Below, piece by piece: positions 11,401-20,000 of a DNA stretch of 64,000 nucleotides. The notes beneath the pieces are model-generated. The model ran no database searches and was not told where the DNA came from. It worked only from the letters and a program-made list of their open reading frames with translations. The stretch is from Poteriospumella lacustris (lineage: Eukaryota; Sar; Chrysophyceae; Chromulinales; Dinobryaceae). Location: contig SMOI01000094.1 of assembly GCA_008000375.1 (NCBI GenBank), positions 1-64,000 on the forward strand, given 5' to 3'. The stretch's first letter is position 1. Every line of letters starts with the position of its first letter. Both the position numbers and the translations under genes were made by a program.

Positions 11401-13196
11401 GCCAGAAGGAGCGCACGGCGGGCGTGCTGCGCCTGACCATCGTCGGCGCCGACGACCTGAAGGCCGCCAATCTGCTCGGCGACTCCGACCCGTACGTCAC
11501 CGTGCGGCGCGCCGCCGAAGACGGCGGCCCGTTGCCCGCGACGCCGCTGCTGCATCGCACGCGCACGATCAAGGGCACGCGCAGACCGGTGTGGTCGCCC
11601 GCCTTCGCCGCCGACGCCGCCGCCAAAGCGCCGGTCGCCAACGGCGGCGGAGCGTCTGCGGTCGAGAGCGTCGACCTCGTCGTGCGCGACGCGGCCAGCG
11701 ACGTCTTCGAGGTGGCCGTCTTCGACGAGGACTACGTCACGGGGCAGGACTCGTCGCTCGGTCGCGCGGTGATCCGCGTGAGCGACTTCGCGCAGACGCA
11801 CGGCGGGCCGCGCTCGTTGGCGCTGCCGCTGACGCTGCCGGAGAGCGGCGCGCTGCTCAACGCAGCGTCGGGCGTTGCTTCAGGTGTCGCGTCGGGCGTC
11901 GCGTCGGGCGTCGCGTCGGGCGCGCGCGGCCTCAAGTCGCTGGCGTCGTCGGCGCTGACGTCGTCGAACAGCGTGACGACCCTCTCGCCCCCCGCGACGC
12001 CGACGCCGCCGCCGACGCGCGCGCAGAGCAGCCGCGCGACGGGCGACGGGCGCAAGGGCCAGCTGCTCGTCGTCGTCGAGTACGTCGCACTCGCCGGTGG
12101 CGCCGGAGCGAGCGGCGATGAGGCAGCGAGCGCCGGCGCCGACGCTGAGGCCAGCGACGATGCGTCGGACGGCGACGGTCTCGACGGCGACGAGGACGGT
12201 GACGCGCTGTCGCCGGAGGAGGCGGCGCTGTGCCGCCTAAACGACGGCGACCTGCAGCTGCTCGGCGAGGAGCTGCGCTCGGATCAGCGACGGTGGTTCT
12301 CGACGGTGGGCGCCGAGGCCGCGCGCGCGGCGTCGCCCGTCGGGCACGACGAGCGGTCGGAGATCGACGTGAGCACGCGCGAGAGCTTCTCGATCGCGTC
12401 GCCGTACGACCCGAAGCCGCCTCGCCCGGCGCTGCAGAAGCAGTCCAGCCTCTTCGCGCTCTTCGCGCACAGCGACCCGTCGGCTGCGACAGCGGCGACG
12501 GCTGCCGAGCGGGAGCCCACCGTGGCGGGTGTGAACCCCATGCGCACCCGCGGCGCACCGGGCCCTGCGCTTCCGCCGTCGGAGGAGCCGGTCGTCGCGG
12601 CAGAGGCTCCCCCCTCGCGCACCGCCCAACTGCAGGCGTCGAGACAGCAGCAGCAGACCGACCAAGGCGGCGCGCCCGCTCGTGGGGCGTCGCCTCTTCG
12701 GCCGCAGCTGAGCCGTGCGCTGTCGTCGCGTGTTCAAGGCGGCGTCGTCACGCTGTCGATGCTGCGCGTCAAGGGCCTCAGTCCGACACAGAGCCAGGGC
12801 TTCTTCGGCGCGTACAACGCGGTGCTGCGCCCTTTCGTGGCCGTGTCGCTGGACCTGCGCGCCGACTCGTCGAACGCCGCCGTGTCCTACGCGACGGCGT
12901 ACAAGAAGGGCGACCTGGCGCCCGCCTTCGACGAGACGTTCCATTTGATCCTGCGCAACGCCCGCGAGATGGGCGCGTCCATCGTCATCGTCGTGAACGA
13001 CAAGCAGAAGCGCCGCGGCCAGACGCTGCCCGACCGAGAGCTCGGCCGCGTGACGGTGCCGCTGCTCGATCTACTCGATCTGCGCCGGCCCGCGGAGCAG
13101 GACATGGCGCTGGATGTGACCCACGCCCCTGACGCTCGCGTCGGGGCGCATGCCTCCGTCAGCTTTCGTCTGGCGTGGGCTGCGGCGGCAAAGTAG
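8415..13196 (+). CDS. Anoctamin (TMEM16) fused to SMP lipid-transfer domain and two C2 domains
   Basis: A single intron-free frame of 1593 aa. Residues ~140-770 are an anoctamin: YFAWLEFFTQSLAVP, multiple membrane helices, and the signatures QISNNVIELGGP, EMTLQFSTVAMFSAAFPLAP and LAWLNNVFEAGVDLRK. Positions matching the six TMEM16A calcium ligands are N365, E369, D417 (Glu in TMEM16A), E420, E449 and D453. Residues ~783-988 match an SMP domain of extended synaptotagmins/tricalbins (SLRWLDLALSALWPYLAAAL at the start; SLLVLPNKLLVPL at the end). This is followed directly by C2A (~1003-1142, with LLGDSDPYVTV) and, after a ~300-aa low-complexity linker, C2B (~1442-1593). Anoctamins scramble lipids or conduct ions under calcium control. 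SMP domains move lipids at membrane contact sites. The fusion implies both at one junction (inference). The linker holds a 12-bp repeat encoding GVAS units at 11865-11924. Confidence 0.88.
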   Translation: MERKDEFQVAVELSEPVQDVAAADVNKSNDAWDNLQKTFAKMGWKLLAVLPDGKFALVTMTRKALLRAIYRLNLPVQPFHLFDKAQQLLITQHVINHSLLSDKDGQRVRSAWLVHCESAARQLQHVSEGSLKHTALLQYYGPDVAFYFAWLEFFTQSLAVPALVGASLWLYQLYAGTLDSPAIALFTALLALWAGALLSVWRHISISLSRKWGLWDLYDPLEDEEALRLRANGDGSVWRSVLSVAATGATCLVLLRIALYSVDLYFRAIDSQRAAGWAEKYGVCVLYSLVPVVAPLLFEPLLLQLNAFEQHASPTSAKEALIYKRCLLHFVNRHVALLYLLFAKRDLVALRDLLASMLLVGQISNNVIELGGPLVRKLLLKQPAAMAVASDASGRRERLAAKLRDEVNRDAYALEEDFLEMTLQFSTVAMFSAAFPLAPFLAWLNNVFEAGVDLRKMEMSRRAAATFGQTQSRAARDCGLGAWFSCQQAIALGALLVNAACLSLLSSQLLDAVRAAATSDGGAPLALLGVPLPAALSSLLQQLITALSATELNADGARIGEEALRLVLLLVVEHLLLLLRSLVVFAVDQGAARDEAVAHGEQRLRAHLEACGQRTTALRQRLSRREAPASGDAAGDGDARGDAAFAEYRATPLAPRGDARSAFQQLTANQRRAVLAGERQRLRSEYAAAAHGGSFGFEPMSASVLLLLPTLLAYCHCPLWLSLPAGLSYLAGKQAEKDLRDRRTAAGLLADPALRALVREMLQSGAVPANDGALPATAADDRDSLRWLDLALSALWPYLAAALETTLLAALEPVLESSRPAVLSQLRLERCWLGPQAPRLLAVRTLAPDADAEPGEGGAPGRARSVKIEIDLLWTAAPRIALKVATVLPPVPLTIALEDLTLSPTTLRLELLALNDGALPCFSLLALAFTKPPRLDFSLKLAQLDVTKLGVAQQFSVERVLRDLVGSLLESLLVLPNKLLVPLSAQPDLVAQEQQRQKERTAGVLRLTIVGADDLKAANLLGDSDPYVTVRRAAEDGGPLPATPLLHRTRTIKGTRRPVWSPAFAADAAAKAPVANGGGASAVESVDLVVRDAASDVFEVAVFDEDYVTGQDSSLGRAVIRVSDFAQTHGGPRSLALPLTLPESGALLNAASGVASGVASGVASGVASGARGLKSLASSALTSSNSVTTLSPPATPTPPPTRAQSSRATGDGRKGQLLVVVEYVALAGGAGASGDEAASAGADAEASDDASDGDGLDGDEDGDALSPEEAALCRLNDGDLQLLGEELRSDQRRWFSTVGAEAARAASPVGHDERSEIDVSTRESFSIASPYDPKPPRPALQKQSSLFALFAHSDPSAATAATAAEREPTVAGVNPMRTRGAPGPALPPSEEPVVAAEAPPSRTAQLQASRQQQQTDQGGAPARGASPLRPQLSRALSSRVQGGVVTLSMLRVKGLSPTQSQGFFGAYNAVLRPFVAVSLDLRADSSNAAVSYATAYKKGDLAPAFDETFHLILRNAREMGASIVIVVNDKQKRRGQTLPDRELGRVTVPLLDLLDLRRPAEQDMALDVTHAPDARVGAHASVSFRLAWAAAAK
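11865..11924 (+). repeat. 12-bp coding tandem repeat (GVAS units)
   Basis: About five imperfect copies of gcgtcgggcgtc inside the linker after C2A of the anoctamin fusion gene. They keep the frame and encode repeating Gly-Val-Ala-Ser. Confidence 0.85.
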
Positions 13197-13354
13197 TAGG
13201 TGTAGTGCAGTGCTGTGCTGTGCAGTGTAGTTGTCGGCCGGCCGCGCCGTTGTCCGTATCCCCTCGATCGTAGTCTAGTACCTTTCGCTCCACCTCCAGT
13301 GTCTCCGCCGCTGTTCCTTTGTCTCGTTCTGCCATGCGAAGCTCGGTCCTCAGG

Positions 13355-13945
13355 GCACAAGGCACAGAGCATAGGGTAGAGCGCACAGCGCTGGGCATGG
13401 GCACGCACGGCACAGTACACAGAGCGCAGGGCACTGGGCACAGGACACAGGGCACAGGGCACTGGGCACAGCGCTGGGCACGGGGCACGCACGGCACAGA
13501 GCACTGGGCACAGCGCACAGCGCACAGCGCACAGCGCACAGCGCACAGCGCACAGCGCACAGCGCACAGCGCACAGCGCACAGCGCACAGCGCACAGCGC
13601 ACAGCGCACAGCGCNNNNNNNNNNACAGCGCACAGCGCACAGCGCACAGCGCACAGCGCACAGCGCACAGCGCACAGCGCACAGCGCACAGCGCACAGCG
13701 CTGGGCACGGGGCACGGGGCACGGGGCACGCACGGCACAGGGCACAGGGCACAGGGCACAGGGCACAGGGCACAGGGCACAGGGCACAGGGCACAGGGTA
13801 CAGGGCACAGTGCACTGGGCACAGCGCTGGGCATGGGGCACGCACGGCACAGGGCACAGTGCACAGAGCACAGGGTACAGGGTACAGTGCGCCGGGCACA
13901 GAACACAGGGCACAGGGCACTGGGCACGGGCACGGCACAGGGAGC
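13355..13945. repeat. Heptanucleotide tandem array with assembly gap
   Basis: The array consists of 7-bp units of the form gcacagN. The core, about 13508-13701, is near-perfect gcacagc. A second block, about 13735-13808, is gcacagg. Degenerate flanks mix gcacagg, gcactgg and gcacggg. Because 7 is not a multiple of 3, it stays open in several frames and yields meaningless repeat peptides. Ten Ns interrupt the perfect core. Confidence 0.95.
13615..13624. other. Assembly gap (10 N)
   Basis: Ten undetermined bases inside the perfect heptamer core. The real array length is therefore unknown. Confidence 1.
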
Positions 13946-14102
13946 TGAGATTGTGGGTTTCTGTGTGTCTGGGGATGTGTCGCGCCGTGTCCCTCCCACC
14001 GACCGCACGGCCGACGGTCGAATCTCGTGTGTCGGGCGGCTGTGGCCACCGAGTATCTTCGGTCGCAACAAACACAACTGATTTTGAACTGAATCTTTCG
14101 AA

Positions 14103-15065
14103 ATGGCCGAGTCTACCCCTCAAGCTGCGGCGCCTGCGTCGGAAAATCTTGAATTGATCATTGAAGGTTGGGGAGCGAAGCAGGGCACGAAGTACCCGAA
14201 CTGGAACGTTCGCTGGTTCGTTTTGGAGAAGAAGACGCCCGAGCCAGACTCCCTTGAAGTTCTCGATACTAGAGATTACTTCAAGCACAGCTCTGACTCG
14301 TACGAACGTGCCCACAACTATAACTCTTCGAACGACAAGGCCAACCTCGTCCTCAGCTACTACGTCGACGAGTCCAAGACGGAATTGAAGGAACGATTTG
14401 AATTCACGCCCTCCACGTACTGGACAGTGCAGAAGCCTAGAGTTACTGCTCCTAAGTTTAACGGAGGCCCAATCGAGGCCATTTATCTCTTTTGCGAGGG
14501 GTCTAACGGGTCTAAGAAGCTCGTCTTCACTCCCTTCTGGGGCTTCGTGGAGCCCACGTTCAATTTGCTCTGTCAACCGTGGGTGCTGTGCATGGAACAC
14601 GCCAGACCAAGAGCTTATGACGGAGAGAATGACACGTACTACTCCGACTTGGCGAAAGTGGACGAGGACACCTTCGGGCGCACCACGAAGGATCTGGAGG
14701 CGAAGCTGGAGCAGTTCAAGGGATGCTTCGTGGACGACGTGACCTTCAAGCCCTACAAGGAGAGTCCTATGAAGGCGCTTTCCTTGTTCCTTCCCATCAA
14801 ATTTTTGGGGAAGAACGGCCAAGACGACGACCCGGCGGCGGACCGTGCGAAGATCGAAGAGTGCACGGCGAAGCAGACCGAGTGGCAGATGAAGTTCAAC
14901 AAGAAGATGAAGGAGTTGAACGAGCAAAAGCTGCAGGCTGGAAGCCGTGAGCAATGGCTGAAGTATGTCGCTCAGGCGAGACACCGCGGCATGAAGTACG
15001 ACGCCTGGATGCAGATCAAGGACGCCGACGGGAACTACAACAACCTCCCCGCGCACTTGAAGTGA
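14103..15065 (+). CDS. PH-domain-like protein
   Basis: A single-exon frame of 320 aa beginning MAESTPQAAAPA. Residues ~19-42 read LIIEGWGAKQGTKYPNWNVR followed by WFVL, which is the usual opening of a pleckstrin-homology domain (glycine, lysine, then a W-x-x-R-W-F-V-L strand). The rest is hydrophilic and contains charged helical segments near the C-terminus (KQTEWQMKFNKKMKELNEQK). PH domains bind phosphoinositides or proteins, and no second domain is recognisable. The central part (YLFCEGSNGSKKLVFTPFWG) does not resemble a known family to me. The gene starts 158 bp after the heptamer array, and an ATTAAA polyadenylation-like signal lies 72 bp past the stop. Confidence 0.75.
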   Translation: MAESTPQAAAPASENLELIIEGWGAKQGTKYPNWNVRWFVLEKKTPEPDSLEVLDTRDYFKHSSDSYERAHNYNSSNDKANLVLSYYVDESKTELKERFEFTPSTYWTVQKPRVTAPKFNGGPIEAIYLFCEGSNGSKKLVFTPFWGFVEPTFNLLCQPWVLCMEHARPRAYDGENDTYYSDLAKVDEDTFGRTTKDLEAKLEQFKGCFVDDVTFKPYKESPMKALSLFLPIKFLGKNGQDDDPAADRAKIEECTAKQTEWQMKFNKKMKELNEQKLQAGSREQWLKYVAQARHRGMKYDAWMQIKDADGNYNNLPAHLK

Positions 15066-15662
15066 ACACCCGAACCAAGTCTCCGCCTCGCGGCTCTCCC
15101 CTGCATTGTCCACCATTACGCTTCATTTCCTATTTTATTAAAGTAGACCAGTAGAGCCCCATCACTACCGACGCTGCCCTTCTCATTTTTGTCACTTGTA
15201 CCCACACCGTGTGCTTTCTACTCACTTCGCCATTTACTATTAATTCTGTTAGCGTCAATACCCCTCATGTTGGCTCTGTAGAACTGGGCTGCCGTGGGCT
15301 CCATGGGCTCCCTGCTCGCGTCTAGCGTCTCGTCGCGTCTCGCGTCGTGGGTGGTCCCAGACCCGGTATATCTGGGGCATCTGGGGCATCTGGGCGGTTC
15401 CCGAGCGGTTGACGTTGCCCGCGGCGGCAGCCTCCGTTACCCGTTACCGAGAATCGTGAATTGGGAATCGTGTGGGAATCACGATCGTCTGAGGCTTTGC
15501 AGGTGATTCATCTGTTAGTGGCGAACGAGACAGAGCAAATCTCGTCGCGGAGAGAAAGAACTGGCTTCGCTCTGAGACGGCAGCTACAGCGTCGATTGGA
15601 CCAACCCGACTGCCCTTGGCATTGCCCGGTCTCGTGACACTTGAAGCAGCCCTTTCGTGAAG
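15066..15662. other. Intergenic spacer between PH-like and TBC genes
   Basis: This 597-bp spacer between two plus-strand genes holds the PH-like 3' UTR with ATTAAA at 15137-15142, three copies of a 9-bp unit (atctggggc) at 15370-15396, and the presumed TBC promoter. No gene is seen. Confidence 0.6.
15137..15142 (+). promoter_or_regulatory. Polyadenylation-like signal ATTAAA
   Basis: ATTAAA in an AT-rich patch 72 bp after the PH-like stop codon, suited to serve as that gene's polyadenylation signal. Placement is by position only. Confidence 0.35.
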
Positions 15663-17110
15663 ATGTCGATGTCAAGTGAAGGTAGTGTTTCTTGCGACTG
15701 TTTACAGCTCTTTTTCACCGGCATTTACGTTGCCCGCAGCACTGGCCGTCACCGAGCCGGACCTGAATCCGGACGAGCTGCAGGGCGAGGCCCTGGCCAC
15801 CGCGAAGGACCGATTTGGGTTTTTTCTCAACGACGACTTCCACCGAGCCCAGCCAGTGACTGCTGCAGTGCAAGAACAGCGTCTGCAGAAGGAGCAGTCG
15901 CGTCAGAAGAAATGGACGCAGATGCGCAAGCAGTGGCCGCGGCACTTCCGCTACAAACACAGTCGCCCGGTCTCCTCTCTCTCACAAGAGGCTGCACAAA
16001 ACGTCGTGGCTCTGCAACACCCTGCGACAGAAACTACGAACAGTCCAGGCAACAGTCCGAGCAAGCAGCCCGCCGATGAGACCGAGGACCTCCAACGGCA
16101 GTCGATCACCACGCAGCCGCAGCGGCGGGGCCTCACTCGCATCTCTTTGGCGCCTCCCGAGAAACGCGACTTTGTCGACTCAGAAGTGTACTTCTCCGCA
16201 ACGCTGAAGCGTCGCATTCGCAAAGGGGTTCCAGACGCGTTGCGTGGCGACGTCTGGTTCGACCTGGTCGACGCGGAGCGAGTGCAGCGCGCCTACCCGC
16301 AGCCCAGCCGCGACATCGACGTCAGCGATTTGTCGCGCACCGTTTTGGAGGAGATCGAGCGGGACATCGATCGCACTTTCCCGCGCCATGTTCTGTTCAT
16401 TGAGAAGGACGGCGAGGGCCAGTGTTCGCTGCGCCGAGTGCTGCAGTGGTACGCAGCGCTGGACACGGAGGTGGGCTACTGCCAGGGCATGGGCTTCGTC
16501 GCGGCGCTCTTCCTTACGTACATGAGTGAGGAGCGGGCCTTCTACACCTTCTACGCGTCTCTGACTCGCCGGTCATGTCCGCTGCGAATGATGTTTCTGC
16601 CGCGTCTCGTGGAGATGCAGGTGATGCTGCACGTCTACGACCGCCTGGGGGCGCTGCACCTGCCGCGCCTGTGGCGACACTTCGGCACCGAGGGAGTGCA
16701 CGTGACCATGTTCTTCACCGAGTGGGCGATGGCTTTCTTCTGCCGCGGCTTCTCCTTCGAGCTGGTCACGCGGGTGTGGGACGTGCTGCTCTTCGAGGGG
16801 CGGCTGAAGATGGTGTACCGCGCGTCGCTGGGCATCCTGAAGCACGTCGAGGCGCAGCTCCTCGAGCTGAGCTTCGAGAAAATCATGTCCTTTCTGAGAG
16901 ACTTGCCCAACCGCATCGACTCGCAGGCGGTCGTGGACCAGTGCTGGGCGATCCCGCTCAAGACGCAGCAGATCGTCGACGCGGAAGAAGAGGTGAGTCT
17001 CGCCGCCGCCGCTGCTGCTGCCCGTTCGCCTGCGACCTGTGTCCTGACGCCTGCTCCTCTTGTCCTGCCAGTACTGGGCGCAGAAGGCCACAGCGGGGCG
17101 CGGCATCTGA
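15663..17110 (+). CDS. TBC-domain Rab GTPase-activating protein
   Basis: Three exons: 15663-15681, 15740-16992 and 17072-17110 (introns of 58 and 79 bp, both GT-AG and frame-preserving). The start ATG at 15663 is supported by splicing into ALAVTEPDLNPDELQ. The C-terminal half is a TBC domain: RKGVPDALRGDVW, then a region around HVLFIEKDGEGQCSLRRVLQWYA with the arginine-finger region partly diverged, then EVGYCQGMGFVAAL carrying the glutamine finger, and the FEL.TRVWDVLLFEGRLKMVYR block. TBC proteins stimulate GTP hydrolysis by Rab GTPases in membrane traffic. The last exon adds only YWAQKATAGRGI before the stop. Reading through the second intron would extend to 17190, but its strong splice sites argue against that. 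The canonical I-x-x-D-x-x-R motif may be present as IERDIDRTFPRH. Confidence 0.9.
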
Positions 17111-17229
17111 AGACGCCACGCGCCATCGTCGTAACTCCTGTTCTAATGAGACTCCACAGCGCCGAGGCGCAGGCTGCGCACGAGAAATGATGTCACTTGA
17201 GCGAGCAATACAACACATACAACAGCGAA

Positions 17230-19113
17230 CTAAATGCCGGCCTTCATGTGCGTCAGATCGGGCATGGACGCGTTCTTGCGCGGCATGCGCGGGGCCTCCG
17301 GCTTCTTGTCGGCGACCTCTGCGACGGCGGGGGCCGCCGCGGGCTTGCGGTTGTGCTGCATGTGCGACTGCACAAGGTGGTTGGCGGCCAGCGCGGCGAT
17401 GAGCGACAGCTCGCCCGCGAGCACGGCGCCGCCCACGATCTGCGCCAACTTGCGCGCGTTGTCGCCGGGCTGCGCGTTCGGGCCCTTCGATGCGCCGCGC
17501 ACGCCGCAGATCTCGAGACAGCCCGCCTGCGCCGGGAGGTGCGTGCCGCCGCCGACGGTGCCCACCTCGACGGAGGGCATCGTCACGGACACGTGCAGCG
17601 ACTTGCCGTCCTCGGCCAGCTCCATGAGCGTGAGGCAGTTGCTCGACTCGACGTTCTGCGCGGGGTCCTGGCCGGTCGCCAGGTACACGGCCGTGACGAT
17701 GTTCGCCGCGTGCGCGTTGAAGCCGCCGACGGAGCCGGCCATCGCCGAGCCGATGAGGTTCTTCTGGCGGTTGGTCTCGATCATGTCGCCGACGGAGGAC
17801 TTCAGCACGCTCTTGACGATGCTCTCGGGCACGACGGCCTCGACGACGATGCTCTTGCCGCGGCCGAGGATCCAGTTGATCGCCGCGGGCTTCTTGTCCG
17901 TGCACATGTTGCCGGAGATGGCGATGAGGACGAGGTCGGGGAACTCGCGCTCGAGCACCTCGATGGCCTTGAGGCAGCCCTTCGAGACCATGTTCATGCC
18001 CATGGCGTCGCCCGACATGCACGCGAAGCGCAGATACACGTTGCGGCCCGCGACGGTGGCGTCGATGCCGGCCAAGCGGCCGAAGTTCGTCGTGGAGTTG
18101 AAGGCGGCTTCCAGTTCGGCGTAGTGGTCGGGCTGGGAGACCCACAGCTTCAGCGCGGCCGCGCGCATGGCGCTGGGCAGACGCACACACGGCGCGCGCG
18201 TGATGGCGTCCTTCAGCACAACGGCGCAGACGCCGCCGGAGGCAGTGAGCGCCTTGCAGCCGCGGTTGGTGGAAGCCACAAGGCAGCCCTCAGTGGTGGC
18301 CATGGGGATGTACACCGCCTCTCCGTTCAACACCAGCGGGCCCACCACACCGAGCGGAATGGGCACGTACCCGACCACGATTTCGCAGTTCGCGCCGAAG
18401 ACTTTGCCGTAATCGTAGCCGGTGTACGGGATCTGGTCCATGCCGCGCTCAGTAAGCTGTTCGTACAGGCGCCGACGAACACCGACGGCGCGCTCGTAGT
18501 CTCCCAGCTTCTTCTCCAATTGATAGTCCTTCAACGTGCCCTCCAAGAGGTGCGCCAGGATCTCCTCGTCCGCCAAGCTGTTGTAGTCGATGTCGTCCTT
18601 GCCCGCGAGCTCTCTCGCAGCCGCACGAGCTTTCTCCAAGCTGCTGTCTGAACAGATTGCTGTGTCATTGCGGGCCTCAATACGTTTTTGCCGCGCGGCG
18701 ATGTGCTGCGAGGAGAAGTTCATGAGGCTGTGGTCGTAGGTGGAATCGGCCTTCAATTGCGTCTTCGACACAATAGCCTTCTTCTTGGCCTCCTTCTCGG
18801 CTTCCACCTGCTTATGAACCTCGTCCAGTCCAAACTTTGAGGGCGATTGAGACAGCTCCTCTTTGTCGACGAAACTGATGCCGAAGAAGCCCAAAAAATA
18901 GGCGAGACAGAGACTCCACACGATCATGATGGGGAAGAAAATGTTCGTGAGGGCATTCGGACTGTCTGTTTGATCCGAGAACTGGGTCGGGTAATTCATC
19001 ACGACGTAGGCAATCGATCCGATGAAGATGAAAATGACCACGACGTTCAGCACTTGCAGCACGACCCATTTTGGCTGCGGCTCACCGTGACTTCTGACTT
19101 CGCTCTTCGTCAT
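17230..19113 (-). CDS. HMGR: HMG-CoA reductase (class I)
   Basis: A single-exon frame of 627 aa. Two N-terminal membrane helices (about residues 16-40 and 57-82) anchor it, presumably in the ER, without a multi-span sterol-sensing domain, as in plant enzymes. A linker follows, then the catalytic domain. Diagnostic motifs are MATTEGCLVAS (catalytic Glu275), GDAMGMNM, CTDKKPAAINW (catalytic Lys), GQDPAQNVESSN (catalytic Asp483), GTVGGGTHLP and HLVQSHMQHNR (catalytic His584). It makes mevalonate from HMG-CoA using two NADPH, committing carbon to sterols and isoprenoids. The serine six residues past the catalytic His that kinases phosphorylate in animals and plants is Lys590 here. A basic, alanine-rich tail follows. 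Its stop lies 119 bp from the converging TBC gene. Confidence 0.97.
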   Translation of the reverse strand: MTKSEVRSHGEPQPKWVVLQVLNVVVIFIFIGSIAYVVMNYPTQFSDQTDSPNALTNIFFPIMIVWSLCLAYFLGFFGISFVDKEELSQSPSKFGLDEVHKQVEAEKEAKKKAIVSKTQLKADSTYDHSLMNFSSQHIAARQKRIEARNDTAICSDSSLEKARAAARELAGKDDIDYNSLADEEILAHLLEGTLKDYQLEKKLGDYERAVGVRRRLYEQLTERGMDQIPYTGYDYGKVFGANCEIVVGYVPIPLGVVGPLVLNGEAVYIPMATTEGCLVASTNRGCKALTASGGVCAVVLKDAITRAPCVRLPSAMRAAALKLWVSQPDHYAELEAAFNSTTNFGRLAGIDATVAGRNVYLRFACMSGDAMGMNMVSKGCLKAIEVLEREFPDLVLIAISGNMCTDKKPAAINWILGRGKSIVVEAVVPESIVKSVLKSSVGDMIETNRQKNLIGSAMAGSVGGFNAHAANIVTAVYLATGQDPAQNVESSNCLTLMELAEDGKSLHVSVTMPSVEVGTVGGGTHLPAQAGCLEICGVRGASKGPNAQPGDNARKLAQIVGGAVLAGELSLIAALAANHLVQSHMQHNRKPAAAPAVAEVADKKPEAPRMPRKNASMPDLTHMKAGI

Positions 19114-19369
19114 ATCGACTCAATGCAAACAAGAAACAATCGCTCCCCAAAGGAAACGATGCGTTGTCTTGTGATCGTGACCGCGGAGCGTCATCAGCCT
19201 CGATGAGGCGGCCTAAAATAAATCGACGCGAAAGTCGCCGACAGCAGCGCCGCGGCTCGACGAAGTGCCTACCCGATGTTTAGCAAGGCGCCTCTGATCG
19301 ACGCCCTGGACCTTTGTCGGTCCGTATGAGGTGTCCCCATTCGACGCCTTCTCGGTGTGTCGCACTTTG

Positions 19370-19455
19370 CGACGACGACGACGACGACGACGACCACACG
19401 ACCACGACCACGACGACGACCACGACGACGACGACCACGACCATGATGACGACGA
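19370..19455. repeat. GAC/CAC trinucleotide tract
   Basis: A run of gac and cac triplets in the spacer upstream of HMG-CoA reductase, starting as pure (gac)n and becoming mixed. Confidence 0.9.
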
Positions 19456-19930
19456 GTGAACAACTTCTACACTCGTCGCCCGTAGCTTGGCAAACCAATG
19501 CAACACTTGTGAGGACATCGATGGCCCAGTATGTTCGTTCGACAAACTGACTATACGATGTCTGAGCCACCGCAAAAGTACGTCGATTTCCATCTATATG
19601 CGAGTGGGGAATAATTGCTGGGATATAAGGTCTGCTAGTCGCCAACGCGTTGGTGATACTGTGATCTCTCTCTATCTTCAAAGCACTTTTCCGCTTCTAT
19701 TGGTGCCACTATTGTGTGCCATCTCTTGTCTAGGACTGTTGATGCTTGTTCCACTTATATCTTCCATCTGGTAGCTGGTGGTCGGTGGACTAGTACTGGT
19801 GAAGTTGATTGTCACTTTGCCCGACGAAGTGTTTACTGGGCGAAGGTGAGCAACCTGTAAAATGATGACCACGCAACAAACCAGACCTTGCGATGCGCAC
19901 ACCTACACTACCGGGTATGTTCACGAGGAC

Positions 19931-20000
19931 CGCGACGACCACGACCACGACCACGACGACGACAACGACGACCATGACGGCGACGACCATGATGACGGCG
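19931..20000. repeat. Second GAC/CAC trinucleotide tract
   Basis: A similar run of gac/cac triplets with occasional atg and ggc. It has the same strand orientation and composition as the tract 480 bp upstream. Confidence 0.85.

Larger units (their letters stand above)
13197..14102. other. Intergenic region dominated by heptamer array
   Basis: These 906 bp lie between the anoctamin fusion stop and the PH-like gene start. Most of it is the heptamer array, listed separately. The last ~150 bp before ATG 14103 are unique sequence and presumably hold the promoter of the PH-like gene. Long cysteine-rich frames through the array are repeat artefacts. Confidence 0.7.

Noticed and set aside
13350-15116. 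Long minus-strand frame with Cys-rich CALCAVR-type repeats
   Set aside because: It is the heptamer array read in one frame, continuing antisense through the PH-like gene and across the assembly gap. A 7-bp repeat without stops is open in several frames.
16993-17190. Read-through C-terminus of the TBC protein
   Set aside because: A consensus GTGAGT donor and pyrimidine-rich acceptor flank 16993-17071. The read-through peptide is low complexity (Ala-rich, then Pro/Val).
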